In this document: in pieces, positions 50,896 to 60,026 of the stretch
Position numbering within the stretch: the stretch's first letter is position 1
How the letters are laid out: each line of letters starts with the position of its first letter
Assembly: GCA_038002745.1 (NCBI GenBank)
Contig: JBBODD010000001.1
Coordinates: 2,294,001-2,358,000, forward strand
Direction: 5' to 3'
Length of the DNA: 64,000 nucleotides
Source of the DNA: Bacillus sp. FSL H8-0547
GTDB taxonomy: Bacteria; Bacillota; Bacilli; Bacillales; Bacillaceae
Position numbers and translations under genes: made by a program
The notes under the pieces: generated by a model
What the model was told of the DNA's origin: nothing
The model's database searches: none
The model's input: the letters and a program-made list of their open reading frames with translations, nothing else

Positions 50896-50909
50896 ATATT
50901 CCGGTTTTT

Positions 50910-52031
50910 TCACTTAAACAAATCTGCAAATTCACCGTACCCTTCCTGTTCCAGGTCCTCTGCCGGAACAAACCTGAGAGCGGCTGAATTGATGCAGTAT
51001 CTCAGGCCTGTCGGCTCCGGTCCGTCGTCAAAAACATGGCCGAGATGCGAATCCCCGTATTTGCTCCGGACCTCTGTCCGCACGGTGAAAAAGCTGCGGT
51101 CTTCTTTTTCAACGATATGCTCATTAACAAGCGGCTTCGTGAAGCTTGGCCAGCCTGTATTTGAGTCGTATTTGTCTTTTGAGCTGAAAAGGGGTTCGCC
51201 TGATACGATGTCTACATAGATGCCGTCGTCTTTTAAGTCCCAGTATTCGTTGTTATATGCTTCTTCGGTTCCGTCTTTTTGTGTCACTTCATACTGGATG
51301 TCTGAAAGACTTTCTTTAAGTTCCTGTTCAGAAGGCCTTGAGTAGACGGAATCAGCAGGAGCCTGGCCGTCATTTTCCCCCCAGACTTTTTCAAGAAACT
51401 GGTCCCTTCCTGAATTGTCCCGGTAGTATTTATATCTGATTTCATTCTTTTTGTAATAATCCTGATGATACTCCTCTGCCATGTAAAAGGTTTTGGCAGG
51501 GAGGATTGGTGTGACAATTTCTTTATCAAACCGTCCTGACTCGGCAAGCGCGGCTTTTGATGACTCCGCTTCTTTTTTCTGCTCTTCGCTGTGGAAGAAG
51601 ATGGCGGTTGAATACTGCTTTCCGCGGTCGACAAACTGTCCGTCTGGATCGGTTGGATCTACCTGTCTCCAGTAAACGTCCAGAATTTCCTTATAGGAAA
51701 TGGTTTTCGGGTCGTACACAATCTGGACGGATTCAACATGTCCTGTCTGACCTGATGAAACGTCGTTGTACGAAGGATTCTCTTCTTCACCGCCCGTATA
51801 ACCAGAGATGACGTCCTCTACCCCGTCAAGCTTTTCAAACGGCGGTTCCATGCACCAGAAGCAACCGCCTGCGAACGTTGCCACTTCAAGGTCTTCTTCC
51901 TCATAACTCGCTTTTACAGCCGTGCTTCCAGTCGATCTAGTAAAGAGGGCTTCGCCTCCCTTGACCATGACAAAAACAAGGCTTGGTATCAGCACAATCG
52001 ACATGATGATTTTCGCGTTTCGTTTTTTCAT
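50910..52031 (-). CDS. msrAB: Exported MsrA-MsrB methionine sulfoxide reductase fusion
   Basis: A 373-residue fusion. An N-terminal hydrophobic segment ([17 protein letters not shown]) indicates membrane anchoring or export. MsrA follows with the GCFWC active site (Cys57), then MsrB with [18 protein letters not shown] and catalytic Cys in [12 protein letters not shown]. Together they repair S- and R-methionine sulfoxide in proteins outside the membrane. ATG at 52031 follows AAAGGATGGG on the minus strand. A perfect inverted repeat sits just upstream. Confidence 0.93.
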   Translation of the reverse strand: MKKRNAKIIMSIVLIPSLVFVMVKGGEALFTRSTGSTAVKASYEEEDLEVATFAGGCFWCMEPPFEKLDGVEDVISGYTGGEEENPSYNDVSSGQTGHVESVQIVYDPKTISYKEILDVYWRQVDPTDPDGQFVDRGKQYSTAIFFHSEEQKKEAESSKAALAESGRFDKEIVTPILPAKTFYMAEEYHQDYYKKNEIRYKYYRDNSGRDQFLEKVWGENDGQAPADSVYSRPSEQELKESLSDIQYEVTQKDGTEEAYNNEYWDLKDDGIYVDIVSGEPLFSSKDKYDSNTGWPSFTKPLVNEHIVEKEDRSFFTVRTEVRSKYGDSHLGHVFDDGPEPTGLRYCINSAALRFVPAEDLEQEGYGEFADLFK

Positions 52032-52043
52032 ATCATCCCATCC

Positions 52044-52064
52044 TTTACCTTTATAAAAGGTAAA
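52044..52064. promoter_or_regulatory. Inverted repeat upstream of msrAB
   Basis: TTTACCTTT (52044-52052), ATA, AAAGGTAAA (52056-52064) have perfect 9-bp arms. It ends about 13 bp from the start codon, next to the ribosome site, and could be a repressor operator. Confidence 0.6.
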
Positions 52065-52202
52065 ACGTTAATTGAGTTAAAAAAGATCACTTTTCTATAT
52101 AAAAACTACCTAATTTTTTTCAGCAGGGACAGTTTTAATGTGCTGTCTGATTACACGGGCCGCAACATGTCCAAAATGAAAAGAAAAGAAGGTGGGGCCA
52201 GT

Positions 52203-52580
52203 ATGTCGCAAAGACGGATTTCAATCAGCCTGTTTGCGCTTTTGTTTGTTTCCTATATCGGGCTGTTTGCCTGGCAGCAGGCTGTCTTTTTTCAGAAGCA
52301 TCAGTCGTTCTATGATGAGCTTCATGCTGTCATGAAATCATCAAGAGAAGGTGACTGGGCAGAGGCTGCGGAAAAAGCAGAGAACGTGGAAAACATGTGG
52401 GAGCGCGGAAAGGTCATTATATCCATTAAAAGCGGAGGGACAAACCAGGCTCTCCTCAATATTTCACTCAAACAGCTGAAGGGCGCGATTAATGAAAGAG
52501 ATTTAAAATCCGCCATCCGGGAGGGTGAAACTTCAATGATGCTTTTTGAAAATCTGACCTCTGTTACACCAAGGTTTTAG
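52203..52580 (+). CDS. DUF4363 family protein
   Basis: A 125-residue protein with an N-terminal helix (ISLFALLFVSYIGLFAW) and a helical extracytoplasmic region (SREGDWAEAAEKAENVENMWERGK), matching DUF4363. It commonly precedes DUF421 genes, as here with 9-bp spacing. ATG 52203 is preferred, 5 bp after AAGGTGGGG; in-frame upstream starts are weaker. Function unknown. Confidence 0.82.
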   Translation: MSQRRISISLFALLFVSYIGLFAWQQAVFFQKHQSFYDELHAVMKSSREGDWAEAAEKAENVENMWERGKVIISIKSGGTNQALLNISLKQLKGAINERDLKSAIREGETSMMLFENLTSVTPRF

Positions 52581-52589
52581 GAGGAAACT

Positions 52590-53279
52590 ATGGGCGATTT
52601 CTTAACAGATTTATCAATCTATATCATCCGCTCTGTGATTGTCATTGCCGGAACGTGGCTTGTAACCAATTTTATCGGGAAAAAATCAATCGCACAGCTG
52701 ACGCCTTATGAAATAGCGATCCTATTTATCCTTTCAAATGTGGGCGCACAGCCCCTCGTGTCCATTGATACGTTCAAAACAGCGTTTGGAATGGTGATCC
52801 TTGGCATCAGTATTATCCTGATTTCAAAAGTGTCGTTATCCAAGATGTTTTACGGAATGAATGCAGAACCGGCGATTGTCATCTCAAATGGGCAGATTGA
52901 CCGCCTGCAGCTTAAAAAGAACCGGATGAGTATTTATTCTCTGTTATCTATGCTGAGAGTACAGGGTTATTTTAAGGTAGAGGATGTTGAGTACGCCATA
53001 TTGGAGCCGAGCGGGGATTTGTCCGTGCTGCCGAAAGTGAACGCAAGGCCGGTTACGCCGGAAGACATGAACCTTAAGCCGGAACAGGATGTTCTCTCCT
53101 ATGCGGTCATCATTGACGGCGACATCAAGGAGCATGCCCTGGCGTCTGTTCAGCAGTCCAAAGAGTGGCTGATCAATGAGCTGATGGCTCAGTACAAAAC
53201 AGCGAGCAAGGATGTGCTTTATGCTGAAGCCGACAGCCAGGGGAATTTATTTGCAAACATTAAAAAAAGCGGGGCGTAA
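52590..53279 (+). CDS. DUF421 (YetF-like) membrane protein
   Basis: A 229-residue protein: three N-terminal helices (about 9-80) then the cytoplasmic YetF domain (MNAEPAIVISNGQID; NRMSIYSLLSMLRVQGYF; VEYAILEPSGDLSVLPK). Relatives are spore or stress membrane proteins of unclear function. It is translated with the DUF4363 gene (TTTAGGAGG just before the ATG). Confidence 0.88.
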   Translation: MGDFLTDLSIYIIRSVIVIAGTWLVTNFIGKKSIAQLTPYEIAILFILSNVGAQPLVSIDTFKTAFGMVILGISIILISKVSLSKMFYGMNAEPAIVISNGQIDRLQLKKNRMSIYSLLSMLRVQGYFKVEDVEYAILEPSGDLSVLPKVNARPVTPEDMNLKPEQDVLSYAVIIDGDIKEHALASVQQSKEWLINELMAQYKTASKDVLYAEADSQGNLFANIKKSGA

Positions 53280-53293
53280 TGCCCCGCTTTCTT
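53267..53293 (+). terminator. Terminator after DUF421 gene
   Basis: AAGCGGGGC (53267-53275) pairs with GCCCCGCTT (53281-53289), then TCTTG. The stem overlaps the stop codon. Confidence 0.82.
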
Positions 53294-53330
53294 GTCTTTC
53301 AGAAATTATTTTGCGCTTCCGCTTTTCTTC

Positions 53331-53612
53331 TCAAGCATGGCTCTTCACTCTGCGGGAGTAAAAGCGTCCGATGAAAATGACGACCGCAAGAGCCGAACCA
53401 GCTGTTAGGAGCATGCCGTCCGGAGTATGATGGCTTCCGGCGAGCTGCCATAGTTTATAAGGGATAACAGAGATGGAAGCGATAATAAGAAACCCGAGGT
53501 AGATTTTAAGTATTCCTTCTTCTTTTTTCTCGGATTGTTTTAATTTTGCAAGAGAGTCCAATGAAAAAACCAACAGAAGCAAAGCAGCAGCAATAACAGC
53601 GATATCTCCCAT
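53331..53612 (-). CDS. Small membrane protein, unknown function
   Basis: A 93-residue protein with three hydrophobic segments (about residues 3-20, 36-52 and 64-82) and a basic C-terminus (RFYSRRVKSHA). No family recognised. It begins ATG 53612 with a modest ribosome site (GAGGTG on the minus strand). The bases just after its end (TTGCGCTTCCGCTTTTCT, 53311-53328) look like a remnant of the dispersed repeat's right end. Confidence 0.65.
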   Translation of the reverse strand: MGDIAVIAAALLLLVFSLDSLAKLKQSEKKEEGILKIYLGFLIIASISVIPYKLWQLAGSHHTPDGMLLTAGSALAVVIFIGRFYSRRVKSHA

Positions 53613-53636
53613 TTTTTCACCTCATTTATTTTTAAA

Positions 53637-53659
53637 CAAACGTTTGATTAACCGGTTTA
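53637..53659. promoter_or_regulatory. Two adjacent short palindromes upstream of fumC
   Basis: CAAACGTTTG (53637-53646) and, a few bases on, AACCGGTT within TTAACCGGTTTAA (about 53648-53660). They lie between a small membrane gene and fumC. They could be operators, but no regulator is near. Confidence 0.35.
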
Positions 53660-53809
53660 AGCTTGATATACGGGTCTTTTGATATGAGCAGATTTTCCTC
53701 TGCTTCTTTATTTTATCAAAAAAACCAGCTGGAAAATGGGGAGAATGAAAGGTTTATATGAACATTTCTTGAATAAAAAGGGTAAAGAAAAAGAGACGGA
53801 GGTGGTAGC

Positions 53810-55195
53810 ATGGATTTTCGTATTGAAAAAGATACAATGGGTGAGATCAAGGTTCCTGCTGATAAGTTTTGGGGTGCTCAAACACAGCGAAGCAAAGAAA
53901 ATTTTAAGATTGGGACAGAGCGTATGCCGATGGAGATGATTGATGCGTTTGCGGTTCTAAAAAGAAGTGCGGCTAAGGTGAACAGCAGCCTTGGCATGCT
54001 GAGTGAAGCAAAGGAGAAGGCGATTGTACAGGTTTGTGATGATATTCTGGCCCGAAGGCTGGATGGACATTTTCCGCTTGTTGTCTGGCAGACGGGAAGC
54101 GGTACCCAGAGCAACATGAACGTTAATGAAGTCATCGCCAACAGGGCAAATGAGCTGTTGAGAGATACGGATGAGACCGTTCATCCAAATGATGATGTAA
54201 ATATGGGGCAGAGCTCCAATGATACATTCCCTACAGCGATGCACGTCGCGGGAGTGCTTGCAGTCTTTGATTCTCTCATTCCCGCGATTGATAAACTTTA
54301 TCTGACACTCTTGAATAAATCAAAGGAAAATGAAGATGTCGTGAAGATTGGGAGAACCCACCTGCAGGATGCTACACCGCTTACTCTTGGCCAGGAAATC
54401 AGCGGCTGGGTTCACATGCTTCACAAGTCCAAGGACATGATCAGGCTTTCCGTTGAAAAGATGCGCGACCTTGCCATCGGCGGAACAGCGGTAGGAACGG
54501 GTATTAATGCGCATCCGGATTTCGGGAGGCTTGTGGCTGAGGAAATCAGTCTATACACAGCTACAAAATTCCAAACATCAGAAAATAAGTTTCATGCACT
54601 CACTAGTCATGACGAAATCGTGTTTGTGCATGGTGCACTTAAGGGGCTCGCCGCAGATTTAATGAAGATTGCAAACGACGTCAGGTGGCTCTCAAGCGGA
54701 CCGAGGTGCGGAATCGGCGAAATCACCATTCCTGAAAATGAACCCGGAAGCTCCATCATGCCCGGAAAAGTCAATCCGACTCAAAGCGAAGCCATTACCA
54801 TGGTCGCCGCTCAAGTGATGGGAAATGATGCAGCAATCGGCTTTGCAGCCAGTCAGGGAAACTTTGAACTGAACGTCTTTAAGCCGGTGATCATTTATAA
54901 TTTCCTGCAGTCTGTCCGGCTTCTGTCCGACTCAATCCATTCCTTTAATGACCACTGCGCCATTGGCATAAAGCCAAATTTAGCTGTCATTGAGAAAAAT
55001 CTGAACGAATCTCTTATGCTCGTCACGGCTTTAAACCCTCATATCGGATATGCAAATGCCGCGAAAATTGCAAAGGAAGCCCACAAAGAAGGCATGACGC
55101 TCAAAGAAGCAGCAGTAAAGCTTAATCTACTGACCGAATCAGAATTCGATGAGTATGTGAATCCGCTTGATATGATTGGCCCGAGAGGAGAATAG
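53810..55195 (+). CDS. fumC: Fumarate hydratase, class II
   Basis: A 461-residue iron-independent fumarase converting fumarate to L-malate in the TCA cycle. Motifs: [45 protein letters not shown] and the superfamily signature [15 protein letters not shown]. Length and sequence are as expected for a full enzyme. ATG 53810 follows GGAGGTGG. It is monocistronic. Confidence 0.95.
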   Translation: MDFRIEKDTMGEIKVPADKFWGAQTQRSKENFKIGTERMPMEMIDAFAVLKRSAAKVNSSLGMLSEAKEKAIVQVCDDILARRLDGHFPLVVWQTGSGTQSNMNVNEVIANRANELLRDTDETVHPNDDVNMGQSSNDTFPTAMHVAGVLAVFDSLIPAIDKLYLTLLNKSKENEDVVKIGRTHLQDATPLTLGQEISGWVHMLHKSKDMIRLSVEKMRDLAIGGTAVGTGINAHPDFGRLVAEEISLYTATKFQTSENKFHALTSHDEIVFVHGALKGLAADLMKIANDVRWLSSGPRCGIGEITIPENEPGSSIMPGKVNPTQSEAITMVAAQVMGNDAAIGFAASQGNFELNVFKPVIIYNFLQSVRLLSDSIHSFNDHCAIGIKPNLAVIEKNLNESLMLVTALNPHIGYANAAKIAKEAHKEGMTLKEAAVKLNLLTESEFDEYVNPLDMIGPRGE

Positions 55196-55202
55196 ACAGG
55201 TG

Positions 55203-55231
55203 TGCCGCTCACTAATAGAGCGGCATTTTTA
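55203..55231 (+). terminator. Terminator of fumC
   Basis: TGCCGCTC (55203-55210) pairs with GAGCGGCA (55218-55225), followed by five T residues. Confidence 0.9.
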
Positions 55232-55284
55232 TGGGAAAATATAACTTTTAGTGTATAATCACTTTTGAAGGGAGATGGAAAATT

Positions 55285-55461
55285 ATGTCCAAGAGGTTTA
55301 CCGGAGCTGCACTTATTTTACTTGGTGCAATTGTTATGGCAGTCAATGTTCTGTGGTTTAAAAACCACGAACTGTACGATGCTGTGAGAATCGCTTCGTT
55401 TGTGAGTTTTATAGCGGGATTTGTGCTGATTCCGAGGTATCAGGAAAGAAAAAATTCGTAG
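55285..55461 (+). CDS. Small two-helix membrane protein (58 aa)
   Basis: A short gene with a good start: AAGGGAG, then ATG 55285, ending TAG at 55459-55461. Two hydrophobic segments (GAALILLGAIVMAVNVLWF and IASFVSFIAGFVLIP) are separated by a short charged loop, with basic ends. No family recognised. Confidence 0.7.
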   Translation: MSKRFTGAALILLGAIVMAVNVLWFKNHELYDAVRIASFVSFIAGFVLIPRYQERKNS

Positions 55462-55539
55462 AAGAAGTTAAAAAGAGAAATGACGACGGGCAAATTCCCA
55501 TCTTTCCGTCAAGTTTCCAACGGGAATGAAGGAGAAATT

Positions 55540-55695
55540 ATGCAAAGGAACGATAAAAAAAGGCTCATAGAAAAGAAATACAGAGAGTTAATCAGCCAAA
55601 AGAAAGATGAAAAGAAGCACACGATAGAGGCGTTTTTTATTATTCTGTTTTTTGTTTTGGTTTTTGTTCTGAATGCATTCTTTAAAGGATTTTAA
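55540..55695 (+). CDS. Small single-helix membrane protein (51 aa)
   Basis: It has a highly charged N-terminal half (QRNDKKRLIEKKYRELI) and one C-terminal hydrophobic helix (FFIILFFVLVFVLNAFF). AAGGAGA precedes ATG 55540; an in-frame upstream extension has no ribosome site. No family recognised. Confidence 0.65.
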   Translation: MQRNDKKRLIEKKYRELISQKKDEKKHTIEAFFIILFFVLVFVLNAFFKGF

Positions 55696-55781
55696 TTGAC
55701 TGGAAGGCTGTAAGAAAGTGTTTCTTCGTCTTTATAAACACTCAGAGTTAACTTAAATTAAACAATCCATGGGGTGATAGA

Positions 55782-56021
55782 ATGGAAGAAACAGAAAATA
55801 AAAAGAAAAGTCCGCCTGGGATAATAACCGGACTTATGGTCTTTATACCGCTGGTTCTTGGCGGATTCATACCTCACATCGCATGGATCTATTTAATGGG
55901 TGCTGCAATCTTTGGATACAGTATTTACCTTAACCGGAAATCAAAGAGTATTGTTTTAAAAGATAGTTCTTTGTTTTTGTTCTTTATCGTCTGTATTTAT
56001 CTTATGGAAAAACTAATTTAA
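55782..56021 (+). CDS. Small membrane protein (79 aa)
   Basis: It has a charged start (EETENKKKSPP), then three hydrophobic stretches (ITGLMVFIPLVLGGFIP, IAWIYLMGAAIFGYSIYL, LFLFFIVCIYLM). GGGGTGATAG precedes ATG 55782. It is the third small membrane gene in a row after fumC. No family recognised. Confidence 0.65.
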   Translation: MEETENKKKSPPGIITGLMVFIPLVLGGFIPHIAWIYLMGAAIFGYSIYLNRKSKSIVLKDSSLFLFFIVCIYLMEKLI

Positions 56022-56031
56022 TAATTTCCAC

Positions 56032-57030
56032 CTATTGTATAAAGTGAAAGGGACCGCTGCCTGACTTGCCGGAGGACCTTTCTTCAGCACTTGTGCCAGA
56101 TGTCCCCGTTTGACCGCCGTTAAAAATAACCTCTTTCAATGCATCATTCATCAGAGCAAAGCAGATGGCCGTGACAGCGAAAAAAGATATGGGAACAAGG
56201 GCAATCCATTGCTGAACATACAAGTAGCCGAGGCTGTCTCCAATCATACCGGACCACTCATAGGAAAAGGTCCGCGGCGGATCACCACCCATTCCATACG
56301 AGACAACGGTTCCTCCGAAAAAAAGTTTAAAGACCCCTAAATGTGCAAGAAGAAGCAGCACCTGAATGAGCTGCTGGCCAAATAAAAGCATCCAGCGTTC
56401 ATAGAGGACAGGGATGATGTGTTTCATGAAAAGGTGTGATTTTCTTCCGCCAAGCGTTTTTGAGGCTTCGATAAAGCTCTCATCCAAGGTCATCCGAATT
56501 TCTCCTGAAAGCTGCATCGAAAGGGACGGGACAGCGATCAGGACAAGAACAGCCGTATGAAAAGCAACTCTTTCAAACATCGTGGACTGAAATCCTTCGG
56601 GAGGCATCCACAGGACACTATGCAGAAGAAAAAAGGCAATGATGGTCTGCGGAACGACTGAAAAGGGTTCGCTTAGAGTCTTGATGAGCTTAAAAAAGAA
56701 AGGCTTCATGGAGCAGATGAAGTAACTGAAAATCAGGGAGCAAATCATCCTCAAAAGCGCAATCAGAATGGTCATGCCAATTGTATACTTTGCTCCTTCC
56801 ACTATCATGTGAAGAAGATCGAATCCGAAACGGTCTGAGCCCAGCAGAAATACTTCAAGAGGAGCATAGGGCGGAGCGTGTTTTATTCCGCCATCTGAAT
56901 CTTTTACATATCTGATCTGCTGGATCTCGCCGTCATTAATGAGTGTATTTCCAATACTTAAAATCAGAAGGGCAGATAGAAAAAGAAAGCTGATCAGAAA
57001 TCTTTTTTTCTTAAATAATTGGACAATCAT
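56032..57030 (-). CDS. ABC permease (OppC-like), orphan
   Basis: A 332-residue permease. LLGSDRFGFDLLHMIVEGAKYTIGM is the OppC-type GSD-x-x-G-x-D motif after helix 1; the EAA loop is IEASKTLGGRKSHLFMKHIIPVL. The C-terminus adds a Gly/Ser-rich tail (GGQTGTSGTSAEERSSGKSG) not usual in the family. It starts right after the OppB-like stop, with AAAGGA within that gene. No ATPase or solute-binding protein is nearby. Confidence 0.85.
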   Translation of the reverse strand: MIVQLFKKKRFLISFLFLSALLILSIGNTLINDGEIQQIRYVKDSDGGIKHAPPYAPLEVFLLGSDRFGFDLLHMIVEGAKYTIGMTILIALLRMICSLIFSYFICSMKPFFFKLIKTLSEPFSVVPQTIIAFFLLHSVLWMPPEGFQSTMFERVAFHTAVLVLIAVPSLSMQLSGEIRMTLDESFIEASKTLGGRKSHLFMKHIIPVLYERWMLLFGQQLIQVLLLLAHLGVFKLFFGGTVVSYGMGGDPPRTFSYEWSGMIGDSLGYLYVQQWIALVPISFFAVTAICFALMNDALKEVIFNGGQTGTSGTSAEERSSGKSGSGPFHFIQ

Positions 57031-57915
57031 TTACTGAGTTTCCTTTCTAATAGAGCTGCTGATTCTCTCGAAAACCCTGTATAAAAGGAAGAGCGGAATA
57101 AAAAGAGTGATACAGCTGAGTGTAAATACTTCGGGTGTAGAAGCAGTAAACACAAAACTCAACAACCCGTTTAAGTTAAACAGGTATTCAACAACAGCCA
57201 TGGTAGACAGCATGGACCAGAACACTGTTTTTGCCGAACCGAACAATGCGCCTGCAATGTTTCTCATTACATGCATGTTCAGAATATAAGAATAGGAAAA
57301 ACCCATCGAGCGCACCAGCTCTATGTATCTCTTATCTAACTCTTCTGTAATGTATTGAATCAGCATTTTTGAAAGGAAAAAAGAGACTGGCAGGGCAATG
57401 CACAATATGGGAAGAAGGACGGCCTGATTTTCAGAGCCCGTCGTTGCAAACTGGGCAAGTTTAATGCCTGTAGCTTTTAAAAAGGCAATGACGCCTATCT
57501 GAAAAATGACGAAAATCATCACATCCGGAACAGATTCAAGGATTCCCAGCATGTTAGTGATTACTTTCAGTTTTCTCCGCATAAGCAATAAGGAAGCGAA
57601 GGCTGCAACAAACGAAAAAAAGAATGCCGCCGCAGCGCCTCCGAGGAAAATCGGGATGGTGATACCGGCGCGTTCCGCGATGATCGGCACCATGGGCACT
57701 CCTTCATATGTCATTTCATGCAGCATGAGCAGCTGCATGGCGATTTCTGCTGTCTTTTCCGCATAGCCGGCTGGATCAAATTGAAAGCCATTGATCAGTA
57801 CCGGAAGTGAGCCAATCAGGATGAAAACCGCGATGGAAAGAAGAATCTGCAAAGCGAGCAGCAGGAGCTGCCTGCCGAAAAATTTCACGCGCCAAGAAAG
57901 CTCTGCCTCTACCAA
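57031..57915 (-). CDS. ABC permease (OppB-like), orphan
   Basis: A 294-residue permease with six predicted helices. The EAA loop, IELVRSMGFSYSYILNMHVMRNIAG, is recognisable. It overlaps the zinc-ribbon gene by 7 bp and is adjacent to the OppC-like gene, so the three are co-translated. The start is TTG 57915. It resembles in arrangement the other orphan pair at 41098-42911. Confidence 0.83.
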   Translation of the reverse strand: MVEAELSWRVKFFGRQLLLLALQILLSIAVFILIGSLPVLINGFQFDPAGYAEKTAEIAMQLLMLHEMTYEGVPMVPIIAERAGITIPIFLGGAAAAFFFSFVAAFASLLLMRRKLKVITNMLGILESVPDVMIFVIFQIGVIAFLKATGIKLAQFATTGSENQAVLLPILCIALPVSFFLSKMLIQYITEELDKRYIELVRSMGFSYSYILNMHVMRNIAGALFGSAKTVFWSMLSTMAVVEYLFNLNGLLSFVFTASTPEVFTLSCITLFIPLFLLYRVFERISSSIRKETQ

Positions 57916-58217
57916 AGCGGCTTATCCTCTTCAATATATTCATAGTAATAAGGCGAAAAAAGAACAGACAAAAGACCGGCTGCAACGATGGCGCTGACTC
58001 TCACACCGGTCGATGCACCCATCATAGTACTGATAAAGCTTGCAGCGATGATGGGAACGGCAATAAGTAGCGTTCCCTTTGTCCGTGATTTCGGTGTCGG
58101 ATACAGCTTTGTGCCGCATTTAGGGCAGGTTAGGATTCGGGTGAATTTCAGAGATGTCATAAGCGTTTCCTTCCAGGAGAAGGAATAGCGGCAGGATGTG
58201 CAGACTGGCAGTTTCAA
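57909..58217 (-). CDS. TIGR04104-type putative zinc-ribbon membrane protein
   Basis: A 102-residue protein: CTSC near residue 6 and CPKC about 26 residues later match the CXXC-(~20)-CXXC zinc-ribbon family, followed by two hydrophobic helices (LLIAVPIIAASFISTMMG; AIVAAGLLSVLFSPYYY). The start is TTG 58217. It heads the orphan permease operon; function unknown. Confidence 0.8.
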   Translation of the reverse strand: MKLPVCTSCRYSFSWKETLMTSLKFTRILTCPKCGTKLYPTPKSRTKGTLLIAVPIIAASFISTMMGASTGVRVSAIVAAGLLSVLFSPYYYEYIEEDKPLW

Positions 58218-58304
58218 TGGTGGAGCCCCCTGTTGTTTTCTTTTTATTTTAGCATGTTTATAGAAAAATTTAACATAATCATTTCTATGAGAGTGATCTA
58301 TTTG

Positions 58305-58337
58305 TATAATAAGAGGACAACATACTAACCGGTCAGT
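58305..58337 (+). promoter_or_regulatory. Promoter and TetR-type operator before acyl-CoA synthetase
   Basis: A -10 TATAAT lies at 58305-58310 (its -35 is weak, TTTCTA or TTCTAT). ACTAACCGGTCAGT (58324-58337) is a 14-bp near-perfect palindrome of the ACTNACCGGTNAGT type used by TetR-family lipid regulators, placed just downstream of the expected start site. Confidence 0.65.
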
Positions 58338-58367
58338 CTGAAAATCTCGATGAAATGGGGAACGTAT

Positions 58368-60026
58368 ATGACAGCCTATTGGCCAGATTATCTTTCTGAA
58401 ACGTTAGTCTATCAACAAGGAGAGAAACCTCTTCATGAGTACATGAAGAGGCACGCCGAAGAAAAGCCTCACTCGCCAGCCTATATTTACTATGGAAATA
58501 AGATTACGTGGAAAGAACTTTACAGAAAAACCTGCCAACTGTCAGCATACCTGAGCCGCAATGGAATTGGCCAGGGTGATGCCGTTGGGCTCTACATGCA
58601 AAATTGTCCGCAGTATATTATCGCCCACTATGCCATTCAAAAAATTGGCGGGGTGGCTGTTCCGCTTAATCCGATGTACAAAGAATCCGAACTGTCTTAT
58701 TTCCTGAAAGAGTCAGGCATGAAAGCTGTCATTGCAGGACAAGAGCTGTTTCAAAGAGTAAAAACAGCCGCGGAATCAAATAAGACTGATCTATTGGCGG
58801 TAACGGTCCACTACGGGGATTTCCTGCCTGATAATCCAATCTTTAAGCTTCCTTCCGAATTGGAAAGGCAAAAACAACAAAAATCGTCTGCCAAAGATAT
58901 TCAGGACATTTTTCAGCATGAGGACCCGCTGGAAGAGAATGCTCCTATTGATTTATGGGAAGGCGAAGGTCTGATGGTCTTTACTTCGGGAACAACAGGC
59001 AGGCCTAAAGGAGCCCTGCTCTCTTGCGGAAGTTCCCTTTACAAAACGGCTGCAACAGCTCAGGCAAATGAGATGAGAGAACAGGATGTTTCTCTTGCCG
59101 CAGCGCCGCTCTGCCATATTGCAGGGATGGTCATGGGGGTAAACATTCCTGTTTATACAGGAAACACGTGTATTCTCCTGACAAGGTTTGATCCTGAAAC
59201 TGCCGCCGAGGCAATTGAAATCTATAAAGTGACTGCCTGGTACAGCATAGCCCCCATGAATGAAGCAATTCTGAAGACTCCCGGAGCAAAAGACAGAGAT
59301 TTATCATCCTTGAAGCATAATCCGGCGACAAGTTTTGGAACGGCTGTAACAAAGGAGCTTGCTGACAGGTGGAGAGAGTTTACAAAAGGATGCCTGATGC
59401 ACGAGGCATCTTACGGACTCAGTGAAACCCATACATGTGATACCTTCATGCCGAAAGATAAGATTAAGTTCGGAAGCTGCGGAATACCCGTCTATCAAAA
59501 TCACATTCTGATCGTGGATCCCGAAACCGGTCAGCCGTGCGAACAGGGAGAGCGCGGAGAAATCGCGGTCCGCAATCCGGGAATTTTTAAAGGATATTTG
59601 AACAGACCGGATGAAACACAGAAAACAATTGTAGAGGGCTATGTGAGGACAGGGGATATCGGAATGCTGGATCCGGATGGCTATCTTTACTTTTACGGGC
59701 GGTTGAAAGAAATGATAAAAACGTCAGGCTACAGTGTGTTTCCTGAAGATGTCGAGGCGCTGCTGAACGAGCATCCAGCGGTTTTGCAGAGTGCGGCAAT
59801 CGGAATTCCCGATGAAGAAAAGGGAGAATGTGTCAAAGCTTTTATCGTTCTTGATCCCGAATACAAAGACAAATTGACGGAGAATGAAATTTTAACTTGG
59901 GCAAAAGCGCATATGGCCGTCTATAAATCTCCGGCAGAAGTTGAATTTCTGGATGCTCTGCCTGCCACAAGCTCAGGCAAAGTGCTGAGAAGGGAATTAA
60001 AATCAGCGAGGGAGGCAGCGAAATGA
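58368..60026 (+). CDS. Acyl-CoA synthetase (AMP-forming), medium/long-chain type
   Basis: A 552-residue adenylate-forming enzyme. P-loop FTSGTTGRPKGALL, then YGLSETHTCD, the ATP-contact YVRTGDIGMLDPDGYLYFYGR and the C-terminal catalytic Lys in TSSGKVLRREL. It activates a carboxylic acid to acyl-CoA. ATG 58368 has GGGGA 7 bp upstream; the in-frame ATG at 58350 has no ribosome site. It overlaps the carboxyltransferase gene by 4 bp (ATGA), so the product may be the substrate of that enzyme. Confidence 0.9.
   Translation: MTAYWPDYLSETLVYQQGEKPLHEYMKRHAEEKPHSPAYIYYGNKITWKELYRKTCQLSAYLSRNGIGQGDAVGLYMQNCPQYIIAHYAIQKIGGVAVPLNPMYKESELSYFLKESGMKAVIAGQELFQRVKTAAESNKTDLLAVTVHYGDFLPDNPIFKLPSELERQKQQKSSAKDIQDIFQHEDPLEENAPIDLWEGEGLMVFTSGTTGRPKGALLSCGSSLYKTAATAQANEMREQDVSLAAAPLCHIAGMVMGVNIPVYTGNTCILLTRFDPETAAEAIEIYKVTAWYSIAPMNEAILKTPGAKDRDLSSLKHNPATSFGTAVTKELADRWREFTKGCLMHEASYGLSETHTCDTFMPKDKIKFGSCGIPVYQNHILIVDPETGQPCEQGERGEIAVRNPGIFKGYLNRPDETQKTIVEGYVRTGDIGMLDPDGYLYFYGRLKEMIKTSGYSVFPEDVEALLNEHPAVLQSAAIGIPDEEKGECVKAFIVLDPEYKDKLTENEILTWAKAHMAVYKSPAEVEFLDALPATSSGKVLRRELKSAREAAK

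Noticed and set aside
53736-53939. Short open frame before and into fumC
   Set aside because: It overlaps fumC in another frame; fumC has the better ribosome site and full homology.
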